Shown here one piece after another: positions 40,919-49,194 of a DNA stretch of 64,000 nucleotides. A program made the position numbers and the translations under genes. Every line of letters starts with the position of its first letter. Positions within the stretch are counted from its first letter, which is position 1. The notes under the pieces are model-generated. The model was given only the letters and a program-made list of their open reading frames with translations, made no database searches and was not told where the DNA came from. This stretch comes from Chryseobacterium sp. E1 (GTDB lineage: Bacteria; Bacteroidota; Bacteroidia; Flavobacteriales; Weeksellaceae), in contig CP078104.1 of assembly GCA_019203745.1 (NCBI GenBank), positions 1,452,501 through 1,516,500 of the forward strand. Direction: 5' to 3'.

Positions 40919-41133
40919 ATGACATTTGAAATTATTACAATCATAACGTTAGGGTGCTCAGTCGCACTATTGATCTTTATTCTATTTATTCAGAGTAGAA
41001 AGTATACTAAACTCTTAAACATTCATAACAATGAATTAAGGAGTTTAAAGGAGGTAAAAAGGAATTGGATGAACTTAAGCAAGAAATCCAGCAAAACAGA
41101 ATTGCCATTTACGAGGCTTTAAAAAATTACTAA
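40919..41133 (+). CDS. membrane-anchored coiled-coil protein, about 71 aa (frame broken once)
   Basis: N-terminal helix (TIITLGCSVALLIFILFI) and a coiled coil. The break near 41058 hides KKELDELKQEIQQNRIAIYE. The organisation recalls Rz-like spanins or anchor proteins but without clear signature. Stop abuts the next ATG. Confidence 0.35.
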
Positions 41134-41802
41134 ATGGAAAAACTAAAATTCAATGTGGCCTATTGTCCAAATTGCAACTGTATAGGATCAGCACATGTAA
41201 TATTAAATGATGAATTTGATTCTCATAAAAAGATTCAGGATTTTTTTGGACCAGATTCTGAATACAGTCAAATGAGCCTAGATTCAGTAGAAGAGTATGA
41301 AAAAAACAAGGTTGAAAGAAATCTTATTGAACTGCAATATTCATACTCCGAATATGAAAGATGTCATCACATGATATGTCAATGTAAACCTTTCTATTCC
41401 GGAATAAGAACATTCGCCGACGCTTGTCACCATTTGGGCATTTCTGATGTCATTCCAAATTTCAACAATGCACCGGAAAAATTACGAAAGCAACTTGAAG
41501 CACATTATAAACTAGCGATTATCACTCTTGTTTTAAATGAAGGGAAAGAAATTAACTGGAATGCAGAAAAATGGGAGGAATATGATGCATATTATCCAGG
41601 TGAATTTTGCATTAAGAAAAACGCTGATGATCGTGGTCTTGGAGTGATAGGCTATTTAGAAGAACCGGAAAGAAGTCCCGGTATTTTATGCTACTTTATT
41701 GATGACGGACCCGCTTATTATGCAGGCGCACAGTTCCGGGACCTTTACCTGGACTACTATCAATATCCGGAAACGTATTTAAATCGATACAACAATGAGT
41801 AA
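41134..41802 (+). CDS. hypothetical phage protein with Cys pairs, 222 aa
   Basis: Starts with CPNCNCIG and has later CHHMICQCKP, a likely zinc site. Acidic; not recognised. Overlaps the next ORF by 8 bases. Confidence 0.5.
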   Translation: MEKLKFNVAYCPNCNCIGSAHVILNDEFDSHKKIQDFFGPDSEYSQMSLDSVEEYEKNKVERNLIELQYSYSEYERCHHMICQCKPFYSGIRTFADACHHLGISDVIPNFNNAPEKLRKQLEAHYKLAIITLVLNEGKEINWNAEKWEEYDAYYPGEFCIKKNADDRGLGVIGYLEEPERSPGILCYFIDDGPAYYAGAQFRDLYLDYYQYPETYLNRYNNE

Positions 41803-42073
41803 AAAGGTAAGAATAAGACTAACAGAAACAGCTGTCATGCATTATGATTTTGACGCCGAAATATCAGACTCTGACTTTGAAATTATCAAAGGATCTGATA
41901 ATGTAAATATCGATAAATGGATTATACCTGATTTAATCTGGAAGCCTGAAACATTAAACCCAAAGTTTGCGGTATTGGAGGACGTTCTTGATTCAATTTC
42001 GCCTGATTCTAATGTGGTAGTTGGAGAAAAGTTTTTAAACGTAACAGTGACATATAATGAAACATCAAATTGA
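41795..42073 (+). CDS. hypothetical phage protein, 92 aa
   Basis: Acidic, beta-rich, intact frame. Not recognised. Confidence 0.45.
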   Translation: MSKKVRIRLTETAVMHYDFDAEISDSDFEIIKGSDNVNIDKWIIPDLIWKPETLNPKFAVLEDVLDSISPDSNVVVGEKFLNVTVTYNETSN

Positions 42074-42248
42074 ATTTCAAATAAATAATCCTGATAGGCG
42101 TTTGCTGGACTGGCTTTTTCCTGCCAGAAATAAACAGGCTATAAAAAGAGATTTAAGAAAGCATTGCGGTAAAAAATACTACAATTTATCACTGAGTAAA
42201 AAACTAGAACTTATCAATTATTGGGGTAAATTTTTAAAAACAATATAA
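42057..42248 (+). CDS. hypothetical basic phage protein, 63 aa
   Basis: Basic (ARNKQAIKRDLRKHCGKKYYN), overlaps its neighbour by 17 bases. Possibly DNA binding. Confidence 0.45.
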   Translation: MKHQIEFQINNPDRRLLDWLFPARNKQAIKRDLRKHCGKKYYNLSLSKKLELINYWGKFLKTI

Positions 42249-42251
42249 CAG

Positions 42252-42620
42252 ATGAAATTAAAGGAATACATAGGTAAAAAAGAAGATATTAGAAAGAGTG
42301 CAATATTATCATTTGCAAAAACCGTTGGTAGTTTTAACTTTAATTCTGCAGCAATAAAAATGACCGGTGCAAAAGAATATGATTTCATTAAATTCTTTCA
42401 AGACGAAGAAACAGGAGAATGGTATTTTACAGTGTCGGAAGAAGAGTCTGACTTTTCAATTGAGCTAAAGCAATACGCTGGCAAAATGCTTACATTCTGT
42501 AAAAAACAACTAGTTTATGATCTTACAAAGACAATGGAAATTCCGGAAGATATTAATAGATTAAACATTACCGGACCTGTAATCATTGAAGGCATAGAAT
42601 ATTTCAAATTATCAATTTAA
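42252..42620 (+). CDS. hypothetical phage protein, 122 aa
   Basis: Last rightward gene before a bidirectional terminator. Not recognised; intact frame. Confidence 0.45.
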   Translation: MKLKEYIGKKEDIRKSAILSFAKTVGSFNFNSAAIKMTGAKEYDFIKFFQDEETGEWYFTVSEEESDFSIELKQYAGKMLTFCKKQLVYDLTKTMEIPEDINRLNITGPVIIEGIEYFKLSI

Positions 42621-42631
42621 CAACTAAATAA

Positions 42632-42658
42632 AAGACCCTGATTATTCGTCAGGGTCTT
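42632..42658. terminator. intrinsic terminator between convergent phage genes
   Basis: Perfect 10-bp stem AAGACCCTGA / TCAGGGTCTT followed by T7 on the plus strand. It ends the early rightward transcript. Confidence 0.85.
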
Positions 42659-42850
42659 CATTTTTTTGGTAAGTTCTAGTATTTTTCGAGAAAGTTTGAA
42701 ATTTAATCTCATTGACTCATCATGCATTTTGTTAAGTTCATCATACATTTTTGACTGTCTTTCATACATCTTCTTATAATCTGTATTTTGGTTCCAATTT
42801 TGGAGAATCAATAAAATGCCTAATGTGATAATAATTATTGTTGAAACCAT
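42642..42850 (-). CDS. small membrane-anchored coiled-coil protein, about 69 aa (frame broken near end)
   Basis: N-terminal helix (VSTIIIITLGILLIL), then coiled coil (KMYERQSKMYDELNKMHDES). As read it runs to 42617 through the terminator; adding one A near 42667 ends it as KKNEDPDE at 42642, more natural. Spanin-like layout but unassigned. Confidence 0.4.
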
Positions 42851-42936
42851 TTTGTGAAGTTATTTAAAGTTTTATTTTATTGATTGAGGATTTCCGTAAA
42901 TAGATTTAATCCCGGCCCTAAGCCGGGGTAATATTT

Positions 42937-43137
42937 TTACTTTAATTTAATTTCCATTCTTTCAATGTGTCCATCTGGATAGTGCTTAAATCCTGCTGCA
43001 TCAATACCAACAAAGTTTTTAGGCTTTATTTCCTGCTTTCCTGGAATTAATACTGCAGCTGTAATAAATGCAGCTAATGCTAGTGTAAATAGAGTGATGA
43101 TGATTTGAGCGTCTGTGATTTTGAATGATTTTTTCAT
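42937..43137 (-). CDS. small membrane protein, 66 aa
   Basis: One N-terminal helix (IIITLFTLALAAFITAAVLI) and an external domain with AAGFKHYPDGHIERMEI. Leftward with its two neighbours. Unknown. Confidence 0.45.
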   Translation of the reverse strand: MKKSFKITDAQIIITLFTLALAAFITAAVLIPGKQEIKPKNFVGIDAAGFKHYPDGHIERMEIKLK

Positions 43138-43191
43138 GATATTCTATTTGTTTTTTAAATTATTTTAGAGGTAAGCCTTTTAAAAACTTGC

Positions 43192-43536
43192 TTAGGTTTT
43201 TAATCTAAAATTGAGATTGAATTTTTTTTTGAAATATGGGTTACTAATTGGAAGTCTTAATTTTCTCTTTAATATCACTTTCTGTACATTATCTTCTAAG
43301 CTCCATCCCAATCCCATATCCCAAGCTTCTGAAACAACCGATTTTAAAAGGTGATCAATATTTGATTTTTCTTTGAATTCTGATTTTGAAATTCCTGCAG
43401 CTCTAGCTCCACATTCAGAACCGTAGTAAAATTCGTTGTTATATTCGTCAACTAATAAGAAGGTCCCCTTTAGGTTAGTTTTTCCACAGCTTTCGCAAGT
43501 TCTAATTGAGTCAGTGTAAGAGATTATAGTTTTCAT
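43192..43536 (-). CDS. zinc-ribbon-like protein, 114 aa
   Basis: Start at 43536 gives MKTIISYTDSIRTCESCGKTNLKGTFLL; CxxC pair then YYGSECGARAAG supply a four-Cys knuckle similar to phage or mobile-element zinc proteins. Upstream lie three copies of an AT-rich palindrome shared with the divergent XRE gene. Confidence 0.5.
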   Translation of the reverse strand: MKTIISYTDSIRTCESCGKTNLKGTFLLVDEYNNEFYYGSECGARAAGISKSEFKEKSNIDHLLKSVVSEAWDMGLGWSLEDNVQKVILKRKLRLPISNPYFKKKFNLNFRLKT

Positions 43537-43584
43537 ATCGTTGTTTTTTTTTTTATTGTTTGTTTTAATTTTCTTATGCAAATA

Positions 43585-43722
43585 TAAAATATATTTTAAT
43601 ACAAAGCAAATAAATTAAAATTAATTTTACAGAAAGTTGCAAAAACTAAAATATATTAGATATTAGAAGCTGAAAATCAACCACATTATTTTTACTAAAC
43701 ACGGAAACTAAAATATATTTTA
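43585..43722. promoter_or_regulatory. three AAAATATATT operators between divergent genes
   Basis: TAAAATATATTTTA at 43585-43598, TAAAATATATTA at 43647-43658, TAAAATATATTTTA at 43709-43722; two are perfect palindromes, and the last two share an AAC upstream flank. The region separates the leftward zinc protein from the rightward XRE gene, suggesting XRE binding sites. Confidence 0.5.
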
Positions 43723-43776
43723 ATATTATGATTGTTTTATCCAAATAAAACTTTAATTTTACATCAAATAATTAAA

Positions 43777-44026
43777 ATGAAAACACTTAGAATAAGAGAA
43801 AAGCCGAGGCCAAAAAGGCTAAAATAAGCGAGATCGCTGAAGCTGCGGATTGTAGCCCCAGATGATGAACAATTATTTAAATGAAACTCATGGGATCCCT
43901 ATTGATAAGCTTATTAAAGTCGCTGCATTCCTGGAATGTAATGTTATTGAACTATTGAATGTTCCGGATGAATTCGATCATATCTACACCGGCAGGGGTG
44001 AATGGTTGGGGATCCGGAAGAAGTAA
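43777..44026 (+). CDS. XRE-type HTH regulator, about 84 aa (two frame breaks)
   Basis: Repaired (one A near 43803, one C near 43858) it reads KISEIAEAADCSPQMMNNYL, a helix-turn-helix, then IPIDKLIKVAAFLECNVIELL, the usual XRE C-terminal helices. Followed directly by a terminator. Likely controls itself and the divergent genes through the AT-rich palindromes. Confidence 0.6.
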
Positions 44027-44043
44027 TAATAAATTATCATATA

Positions 44044-44073
44044 AATACTCTCTTAGTGGGGGTATTTTTTTGT
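44044..44073 (+). terminator. intrinsic terminator of the XRE gene
   Basis: ATACTCTC pairs with GGGGGTAT region (several G-T pairs), followed by T7. Confidence 0.6.
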
Positions 44074-44128
44074 CAAAATTTCAATAGTTTCAATGTTCTA
44101 ACTTTTTAAAAATATATTGTTAGATCAA

Positions 44129-44159
44129 TTGTTTTATTCATCTAACTTTTGTAAATTTG
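44129..44159 (+). promoter_or_regulatory. consensus promoter for a non-coding transcript
   Basis: TTG at 44129-44131, exactly 20 bases, then TAAATTTG at 44152-44159: same geometry as the early promoter at 32225. No ORF of coding quality follows for about 480 bases. Confidence 0.6.
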
Positions 44160-44165
44160 TTAAAA

Positions 44166-44602
44166 GGAAAGTCGATTTATCTCGGGCTGGGCATAATGTA
44201 GATGGTTTTTATCCGGATGACTACCGGAAAACACCAGGTACAAATGACGTAGAAGAAGGGGTTGTGTGATGGACGATGTTGAGGCGTACTTGGTGTGTTT
44301 TAGGCTATAAGTTCTATTTAAATAGTGGTTAGATTTCCACGGTTCCAAGCCAATAAAAAATCAAACGTGATGCTAGCATATAGGTAATGCGCTACGGCTG
44401 TGGATAGGCAAGATGAGGTTGGAGTAGAGAACCACGGTCGTTCCGGGGCATCAGCAAAGCGATATTCTAAAAATATTTATTTGGGTGTAACAGCCTGGTA
44501 AATATGTTTATTGTTTATTAAAGAACAGTATTGGCGGTGCATTTTAATTCGTTCTTCATCTGATTTGTTTTTTTTTTCTTGTTGCCATACTGTTCTTTTT
44601 TT
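44166..44602 (+). ncRNA. candidate structured non-coding RNA of the prophage
   Basis: Between a consensus promoter and a strong terminator. Visible stems: TCCGG/CCGGA (44212-44228), CACCAGGTAC/GTACTTGGTG (44231-44295, one G-T), GTGG/CCAC (44322-44340), a tRNA-like block around 44367-44455 with GCAT-ATAGGTA-ATGC and closing TGATGC/GCATCA, and the terminal stem AAAGAACAGTAT.GGC / GCCATACTGTTCTTT (44520-44598) followed by T7. All frames are poorly coding. The class is unknown to me; it does not match tmRNA, 6S or a riboswitch I recognise. Confidence 0.45.
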
Positions 44603-44648
44603 CTAAAGTGGTCGAATTCGACGGGTTTAAAATTTTAAAATTAAAAGT

Positions 44649-44750
44649 ATGAAAAGAAAATCAGATGAATTAATTGGTGACATTATCGTATTAGACTCTG
44701 TTTGGGCTAAGACAGACACAGATTATGGTAAAGAATATGACGGTGTATAA
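44649..44750 (+). CDS. 33-aa small protein
   Basis: MKRKSDELIGDIIVLDSVWA... acidic, no membrane helix. A 12-base stretch at its 5' end (44658-44669) is perfectly complementary to the loop of the upstream terminator hairpin. Preceded by a perfect palindrome GTCGAATTCGAC at 44611-44622. Confidence 0.4.
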   Translation: MKRKSDELIGDIIVLDSVWAKTDTDYGKEYDGV

Positions 44751-44770
44751 TGATCTTATAACAATTTAAA

Positions 44771-44811
44771 AAAGTGCCCCGCTATACATATCCGCTATAG
44801 CCGAGCACTTT
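44771..44811 (+). terminator. nested hairpin, possible terminator
   Basis: Outer stem AAAGTGC/GCACTTT, inner stem GCTATA/TATAGC. The tail is TTTAAAATG, so a weak terminator at best. Confidence 0.4.
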
Positions 44812-44848
44812 AAAATGAAGTTTGTAAAGCCCGGATGTGTTCCGGGAA

Positions 44849-44921
44849 ATGGAGCTTTCGTCTATGGGCTAGGACGCTGCGCTTCGGGGCGGAAAGATGG
44901 GTTCGAATCCCATAATGGCAC
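44849..44921 (+). tRNA. tRNA-like sequence, acceptor stem not paired
   Basis: D-arm TTCGTCTATGGGCTAGGACG, an anticodon-arm-like segment CTGCGCTTCGGGGCGG (one base short), and a perfect T-arm ATGGG-TTCGAAT-CCCAT are present. The 3' acceptor AATGGCA does not pair with the 5' ATGGAGC. It may be a phage tRNA altered by missing bases, a decayed tRNA or an attachment-type remnant. The isotype is uncertain (TCG or TTC). Confidence 0.35.
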
Positions 44922-45018
44922 AATTGATTGATTTAATGCAGTAGGAAACTTTCTCATTCGTTTTATTTTTTTAAATGGTTCTTGTTCCCGCTGCTGTGAT
45001 AGGTAGCGGGTATTTTTT

Positions 45019-45936
45019 ATGGAGAGGATTAAATTATTTAATGAAGACAACCTGGAATTAATGAAAAGACTTCCAGATGAAAGTATAGATGTGATCTGTA
45101 TAGATCCGCCGTATTTATATTTGAAAAACCAGAAGCTAGAAAGGCCGTTTGATGAACATAAGTTCTTCTCAGAATGCAGAAGGCTTTTAACAAAAAATGG
45201 ATTCATTGTCATGTTCGGCCGTGGTGAAAGTTTTTACCGCTGGAATACAATTCTTTCAGAGCTGAAGTTTACTTTCAAAGAAGAGATTGTGTGGAATAAA
45301 GACGCGCGTTTCGTCTCCTGTGTCAGCAATAGGCCGGGTTCATGAGACAATTTCAATTTTTGCAAAAGATTCAGGAAAAATAAATAATGTAAAGGTTTGT
45401 TATGGCGAAATTAAAAAATTTGATCAGGACAAGGTTTATGAGGATATAAAGCGATTAAAAGGTTTGTTCAATCGTGGTAGAGCGTATGATAAGGTTGTCG
45501 AGAATTTAAAGAAGGCAGATGCTAATATTGATTATTCACACGGAAAATTAGAAAATAATTATAAAACAACTCAACAGACTGATCAACCGTTAAGATGTAT
45601 CTCAACGTATACATTATTAGCTCTTGAAAATGGAGTGAGGGAACAGACTATAATATCTGATAATCTGAATCATTATGGGAGCATTCATCCAACTCAAAAA
45701 CCAGTGCGCCTTTTAGAGCGCCTTTTGGCTTTAGTTATTCCAGAATCAAAACCACGTGAGGAAATAGTAGTTGCTGACTTTTTCGGAGGTTCTATGAGTT
45801 GTATGGAAGCAGTATACAATATGGGAATGAAAGGAATAGCCTGCGAGATTGATCAGGAGTATTTTGAGAAAGGAAAAGAAAGGATTGAAAAACTACAGCC
45901 GTTGCAATCTGAATTATTTAGTAGCGGGGTTTTTAA
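45019..45936 (+). CDS. phage DNA adenine methyltransferase, beta-class (one frame break)
   Basis: About 306 aa. Motif IV VICIDPPYLYL comes first, then HPTQKPVRLLERLL, and motif I VADFFGGSMSCMEA near the C-terminus, the order of N6-adenine beta-class enzymes. The break near 45300 joins EEIVWNKT to RVSSPVSAIGRVHETI. As read it runs on into the next small gene; one more T near 45933 gives a stop here. Likely protects phage DNA from restriction. Confidence 0.8.
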
Positions 45937-45946
45937 TTTAGTGAGT

Positions 45947-46138
45947 ATGGAGAAGAAAGAAATTATAAAAACGTTAAGGATGTTTTTCACAATAGAAATC
46001 ATCATTTATCTTTTGTTTTCGTTTTATTGGATCGACATTAGCCCCAGAACCTGGAGTTTAGAATCAAGAGCATTTTTTGCTTCTATATCAGGAGGCGTCC
46101 TATTGATGTGTGGATTAACTAAGATTATCGATAATTAA
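45947..46138 (+). CDS. small two-helix membrane protein, 63 aa
   Basis: MEKKEIIKTLRMFFTIEIII... two hydrophobic helices. Fused to the methylase as read, but a T-run error explains the fusion. Holin-like in size; unassigned. Confidence 0.45.
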   Translation: MEKKEIIKTLRMFFTIEIIIYLLFSFYWIDISPRTWSLESRAFFASISGGVLLMCGLTKIIDN

Positions 46139-46149
46139 ACTAATTTTCT

Positions 46150-46407
46150 ATGAGTAAATTTTATGAAGTAACAACAGAAGACGGAATGGGTGGTTCTAAG
46201 TTTTTAGGATACGCAACCGGACTAAAAGAAGATATAGCAGCATTCTTTACTTATAAAAAGGTAAGACCTGAATTTCAAATTTATTTTAGGGAGTTAAATT
46301 TATTGAATATAACAGGAGCAATGGTTGAAGAAAATGACAAGCTATGCCTTGAAAAAATAGAACTTCAGAGACGTATTGATGAGATTGAAAGCCTTTTAAA
46401 GTTATAA
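46150..46407 (+). CDS. hypothetical phage protein, 85 aa
   Basis: Mixed N-terminus and a C-terminal coiled coil (KLCLEKIELQRRIDEIESLL). Unknown. Confidence 0.45.
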   Translation: MSKFYEVTTEDGMGGSKFLGYATGLKEDIAAFFTYKKVRPEFQIYFRELNLLNITGAMVEENDKLCLEKIELQRRIDEIESLLKL

Positions 46408-46416
46408 TTATTACCG

Positions 46417-46630
46417 ATGGAGAGGGGAAAAAACACTAAGAGAAATTCAAGAAGCAAAAAGCCATATTGAACACCAGGTATCAGAACTAATAAAATAATT
46501 CACAAAAAAATTTCCACAGGTAGAAATCCACTTACAAGTTGAATGCTCTTACATGGCGGTTAATACAACCAAGCTTGAAACTGAGAAAAGATTCTGCAAA
46601 GTGGATGTAAAAACTTATGTGACAGTTTAA
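46417..46630 (+). CDS. possible small phage gene, frame broken and with an in-frame TAA
   Basis: After adding one A near 46430 the text reads TLREIQEAKSHIEHQVSELIK, a TAA, and in the same frame FTKKFPQVEIHLQVECSYMAV...YVTV to 46630. Coding character on both sides suggests one gene of about 70 codons, or two tiny ones. Weak. Confidence 0.3.
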
Positions 46631-46632
46631 AT

Positions 46633-46848
46633 ATGGCAAAGCAAGGCGTAACCGGATCAGCTATAAAAGAGCTTAAGGTAAGAGAATGGGAAAGCGAACA
46701 CCGGCTAAGGGCTGAGGTGAATTTATTTAAAATGAAGAAGCTTGAAGAAACCTGGGTTTGTGTTTCTGTATTCACCCATAAAAACGGATGTGTTATAACA
46801 AAGTACAAGCCTATAAATAAGAAACTAAGAAAGACGGAAATCCAATAA
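46633..46848 (+). CDS. hypothetical phage protein, 71 aa
   Basis: Basic, mixed fold, intact. Lies just before the terminase small subunit. Unknown. Confidence 0.45.
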   Translation: MAKQGVTGSAIKELKVREWESEHRLRAEVNLFKMKKLEETWVCVSVFTHKNGCVITKYKPINKKLRKTEIQ

Positions 46849-46861
46849 TATAAATGGTACT

Positions 46862-47412
46862 ATGGGACGAAAGAAGAATGTTGATGAAAGTACGGGAAGA
46901 ACATCTGACGGGAAGTTTGCTAGGAAATAAATTATCCGTAGGGAATGAAGGGGTACTGAAAGCAAGTATAAGCCTGAATATTCAGAACAAGCTTACAACT
47001 ATTGTCTTCTAGGGGCAACAGATAAACAGTTGGCGGATTTTTTCAATGTTTGTGAAGCAACAATAAACAATTGGAAAAAAGATTATCCGGAGTTTTTAGA
47101 GTCGTTACGTGCGGGTAAGGAATTAGCTGACATTATGGTGGCTAGATCGCTGTATCAAAATTGTATGGGGCTATTACTACAACTCAGAAAGAAGTAAGAA
47201 TTAAGCAGGTTGACCCCAAAACGAAAAAGTTAATTGATAAAGTAGAGATAGTAACACTTCAGGATCAATTACCGCCTGAAACCAATGCAATAAAATTCTG
47301 GCTTACAAACCGGCAAAAAAGTATGTGGAGTATTAAGAACGAAACAAAAGTGACTGGTGATCCTGAAAATCCTCTTGCTATAACTCAAATTACCGGAATG
47401 GTAGTAAAATAA
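46862..47412 (+). CDS. terminase small subunit-like protein (several frame breaks)
   Basis: About 185 aa. Three missing bases near 46925-46955 return the frame to that of the ATG. Then YNYCLLGATDKQLADFFNVCEATINNWKKDYPEFL is a homeodomain-like DNA-binding helix-turn-helix typical of small terminases, followed by NAIKFWLTNRQ, their usual C-terminal motif. The break near 47165 restores CMGAITTTQKEVRIK. Recognises packaging sites and hands DNA to the large subunit. Confidence 0.75.
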
Positions 47413-48763
47413 TGGTTTTAGAATTTGACACGAAAGACAATGAAAAGCAAAAGCTATGTGCTCAGAAATGGATTGATAATATCACTGAGGAAATAAGTTA
47501 TGGAGGAGCAAAGGGGGTGCCAAATCTTTTACCGGCGTTTCTCTTGTTTTCGGTGATGCTTTAATATATCCAAAGACAAGATATTTTATAGCTCGTAAAA
47601 AGCTTAATGATCTAAGAAAGCATACTATTCCATCAATTCATGAAGTATTTGAGAAATGGGGACTTAGTTCAGACATGTATAAGTTTGATGGTAAGGATAG
47701 TATTTTCAAGCTTTACAACCAAAGTGAGGTATTATTAATAGATGCAAAATACCTTCCGTCAGATCCAGAATATCACAGGTTCGGATCTATGCAGATGACA
47801 AGAGGCTGGATTGAAGAAGGTGGAGAATTCGAGCGGGCGAGTTATGAGAACCTAAAAATTTCAATTGGACGGTGGAAAAATGACGACTATGATCTGTATA
47901 AAAACTACTTATCACCTCTAATCCATCTAAAAACTTTCTATACAAAGACTTTTACCTTCCAAATAAAAATGGGACACTCCCAGAATGGAAATGCATGATT
48001 CAGGCCCTACCCTATGACAATAAAATGCTAACAAAGGGGTATCTGGAAAACTTAGAAAGAACACTTAAAGGAAATGCAAAAAAAGGCTTCTTGGTGGTGA
48101 ATGGGAATATGATGATGATCCTACTGCTTTATGTGACTATGAAAGAATACTAGAACTGTTCAGTAATGATCATGTACAGAAAACCGGTAAAAAGTATATA
48201 ACCGCTGATATAGCTAGATTCGGGTCTGATTTGGCAATTATAGGAGTTTGGGATGACTGGGATTTATTCGAGGTTTACATTATGGAAATAAGCAAGACCA
48301 CAGAAATACAGCACCTTATCAATACCTTAAGGATTAAACACCAGATTCCAAAGAGTCAATGTATAGCTGATGAAGATGGTGTTGGAGGAGGTGTTGTTGA
48401 TAATTGTGGCATTAATGGATTCGTTAATAATTCAAAGGCATTAAAAGAAAAGCCTCAGACATTTGGTGAGAAAATAGAGGTGCCTAACTATCAAAATTTA
48501 CAAACGCAATGTCTTTACCGGTTAGCCGATAGAATCAACAAAAGCAAAATTTATATATCAGCAAGCCTTCAGGATAAGTATAAAGACATGATAGTCGAAG
48601 ACTTAGAGAATATCAAGTCGGACAATACCGATCTATCAAAGCTTAAGGTTATTAAAAAGAGCAGATTAAAGACATTACGGGTCGATCTCCTGACTTTAGA
48701 GATATGATGTTAATGAGAGAATGGTTTGAACTGGAACAAGATCCTGAAGTAATAATATTTTAG
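47412..48763 (+). CDS. terminase large subunit (several frame breaks)
   Basis: About 455 aa. Walker A-like SYGGAKGGAKSFT near the N-terminus, YFIARKKLNDLRKHT, Walker B/glutamate in MQMTRGWIEEGGEFERA, and nuclease domain landmarks YITADIARFGSDLAII and IADEDGVGGGVVD. Breaks near 47518, 47920, 48090 and 48665. Powers DNA packaging into the prohead and cuts the concatemer. Confidence 0.85.
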
Positions 48764-48764
48764 A

Positions 48765-48962
48765 ATGAATACGAACAATAAGGGTAGAAGAAACGAGATT
48801 AAACATCTTAAATACAAAAAGCGACTTAAGATGTACGGATTAAAAGAAAGTGATCAAAATACTGCTTTAAAGTCCCACAGCGTCCCATGTAGTTGCGGAC
48901 TGTGCCGCTCTGAAAAGTACAGAGATACCAAACGTCAGCAAAATAAAAGGTTTGACTATTAA
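48765..48962 (+). CDS. small zinc-site protein, 65 aa
   Basis: KKRLKMYGLKESDQ...PCSCGLCRSEKYRD: the basic KKRL segment followed by CSCxxC occurs in a common small Bacteroidota protein of unknown function. One base after the terminase stop. Confidence 0.5.
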   Translation: MNTNNKGRRNEIKHLKYKKRLKMYGLKESDQNTALKSHSVPCSCGLCRSEKYRDTKRQQNKRFDY

Positions 48963-48983
48963 TAACCAATTAAATACTTAAAT

Positions 48984-49154
48984 ATGAAATATACAATCGT
49001 GGGTTTAGCCCTTTTACTAGCAGTGTTAAGCTGCATGTATTTAGCGAAATCAATATTTGTTCAATTCGATATGTATCGTTTTTCCGGAAGTTGTATCTAT
49101 CTAATTGCATTCTTTTCGCTTCTGTCTTATGGTCAATCGAATGACCGTAATTGA
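48984..49154 (+). CDS. small membrane protein, 56 aa
   Basis: MKYTIVGLALLLAVLSCMYL... two hydrophobic segments, possibly lipidated at Cys17. Ends before the first copy of the repeated late element. Unknown. Confidence 0.4.
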   Translation: MKYTIVGLALLLAVLSCMYLAKSIFVQFDMYRFSGSCIYLIAFFSLLSYGQSNDRN

Positions 49155-49160
49155 CAAATT

Positions 49161-49194
49161 TTCACTATATTAGATTAAATGAAGTTAGGAAATG
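49161..49194 (+). promoter_or_regulatory. phage late-region repeat element, copy 1
   Basis: TTCACTATATTAGATTAAAT followed by GAAGTTAGGAAATG, whose ATG starts the portal gene. Same layout as the copies at 51996, 55723 and 62438. Confidence 0.5.

Noticed and set aside
44611..44750. tmRNA 5' end (ATTCGACGGG)
   Set aside because: The word resembles the conserved tmRNA start, but the following ORF is not a tag peptide and the downstream 3' half does not pair with it.
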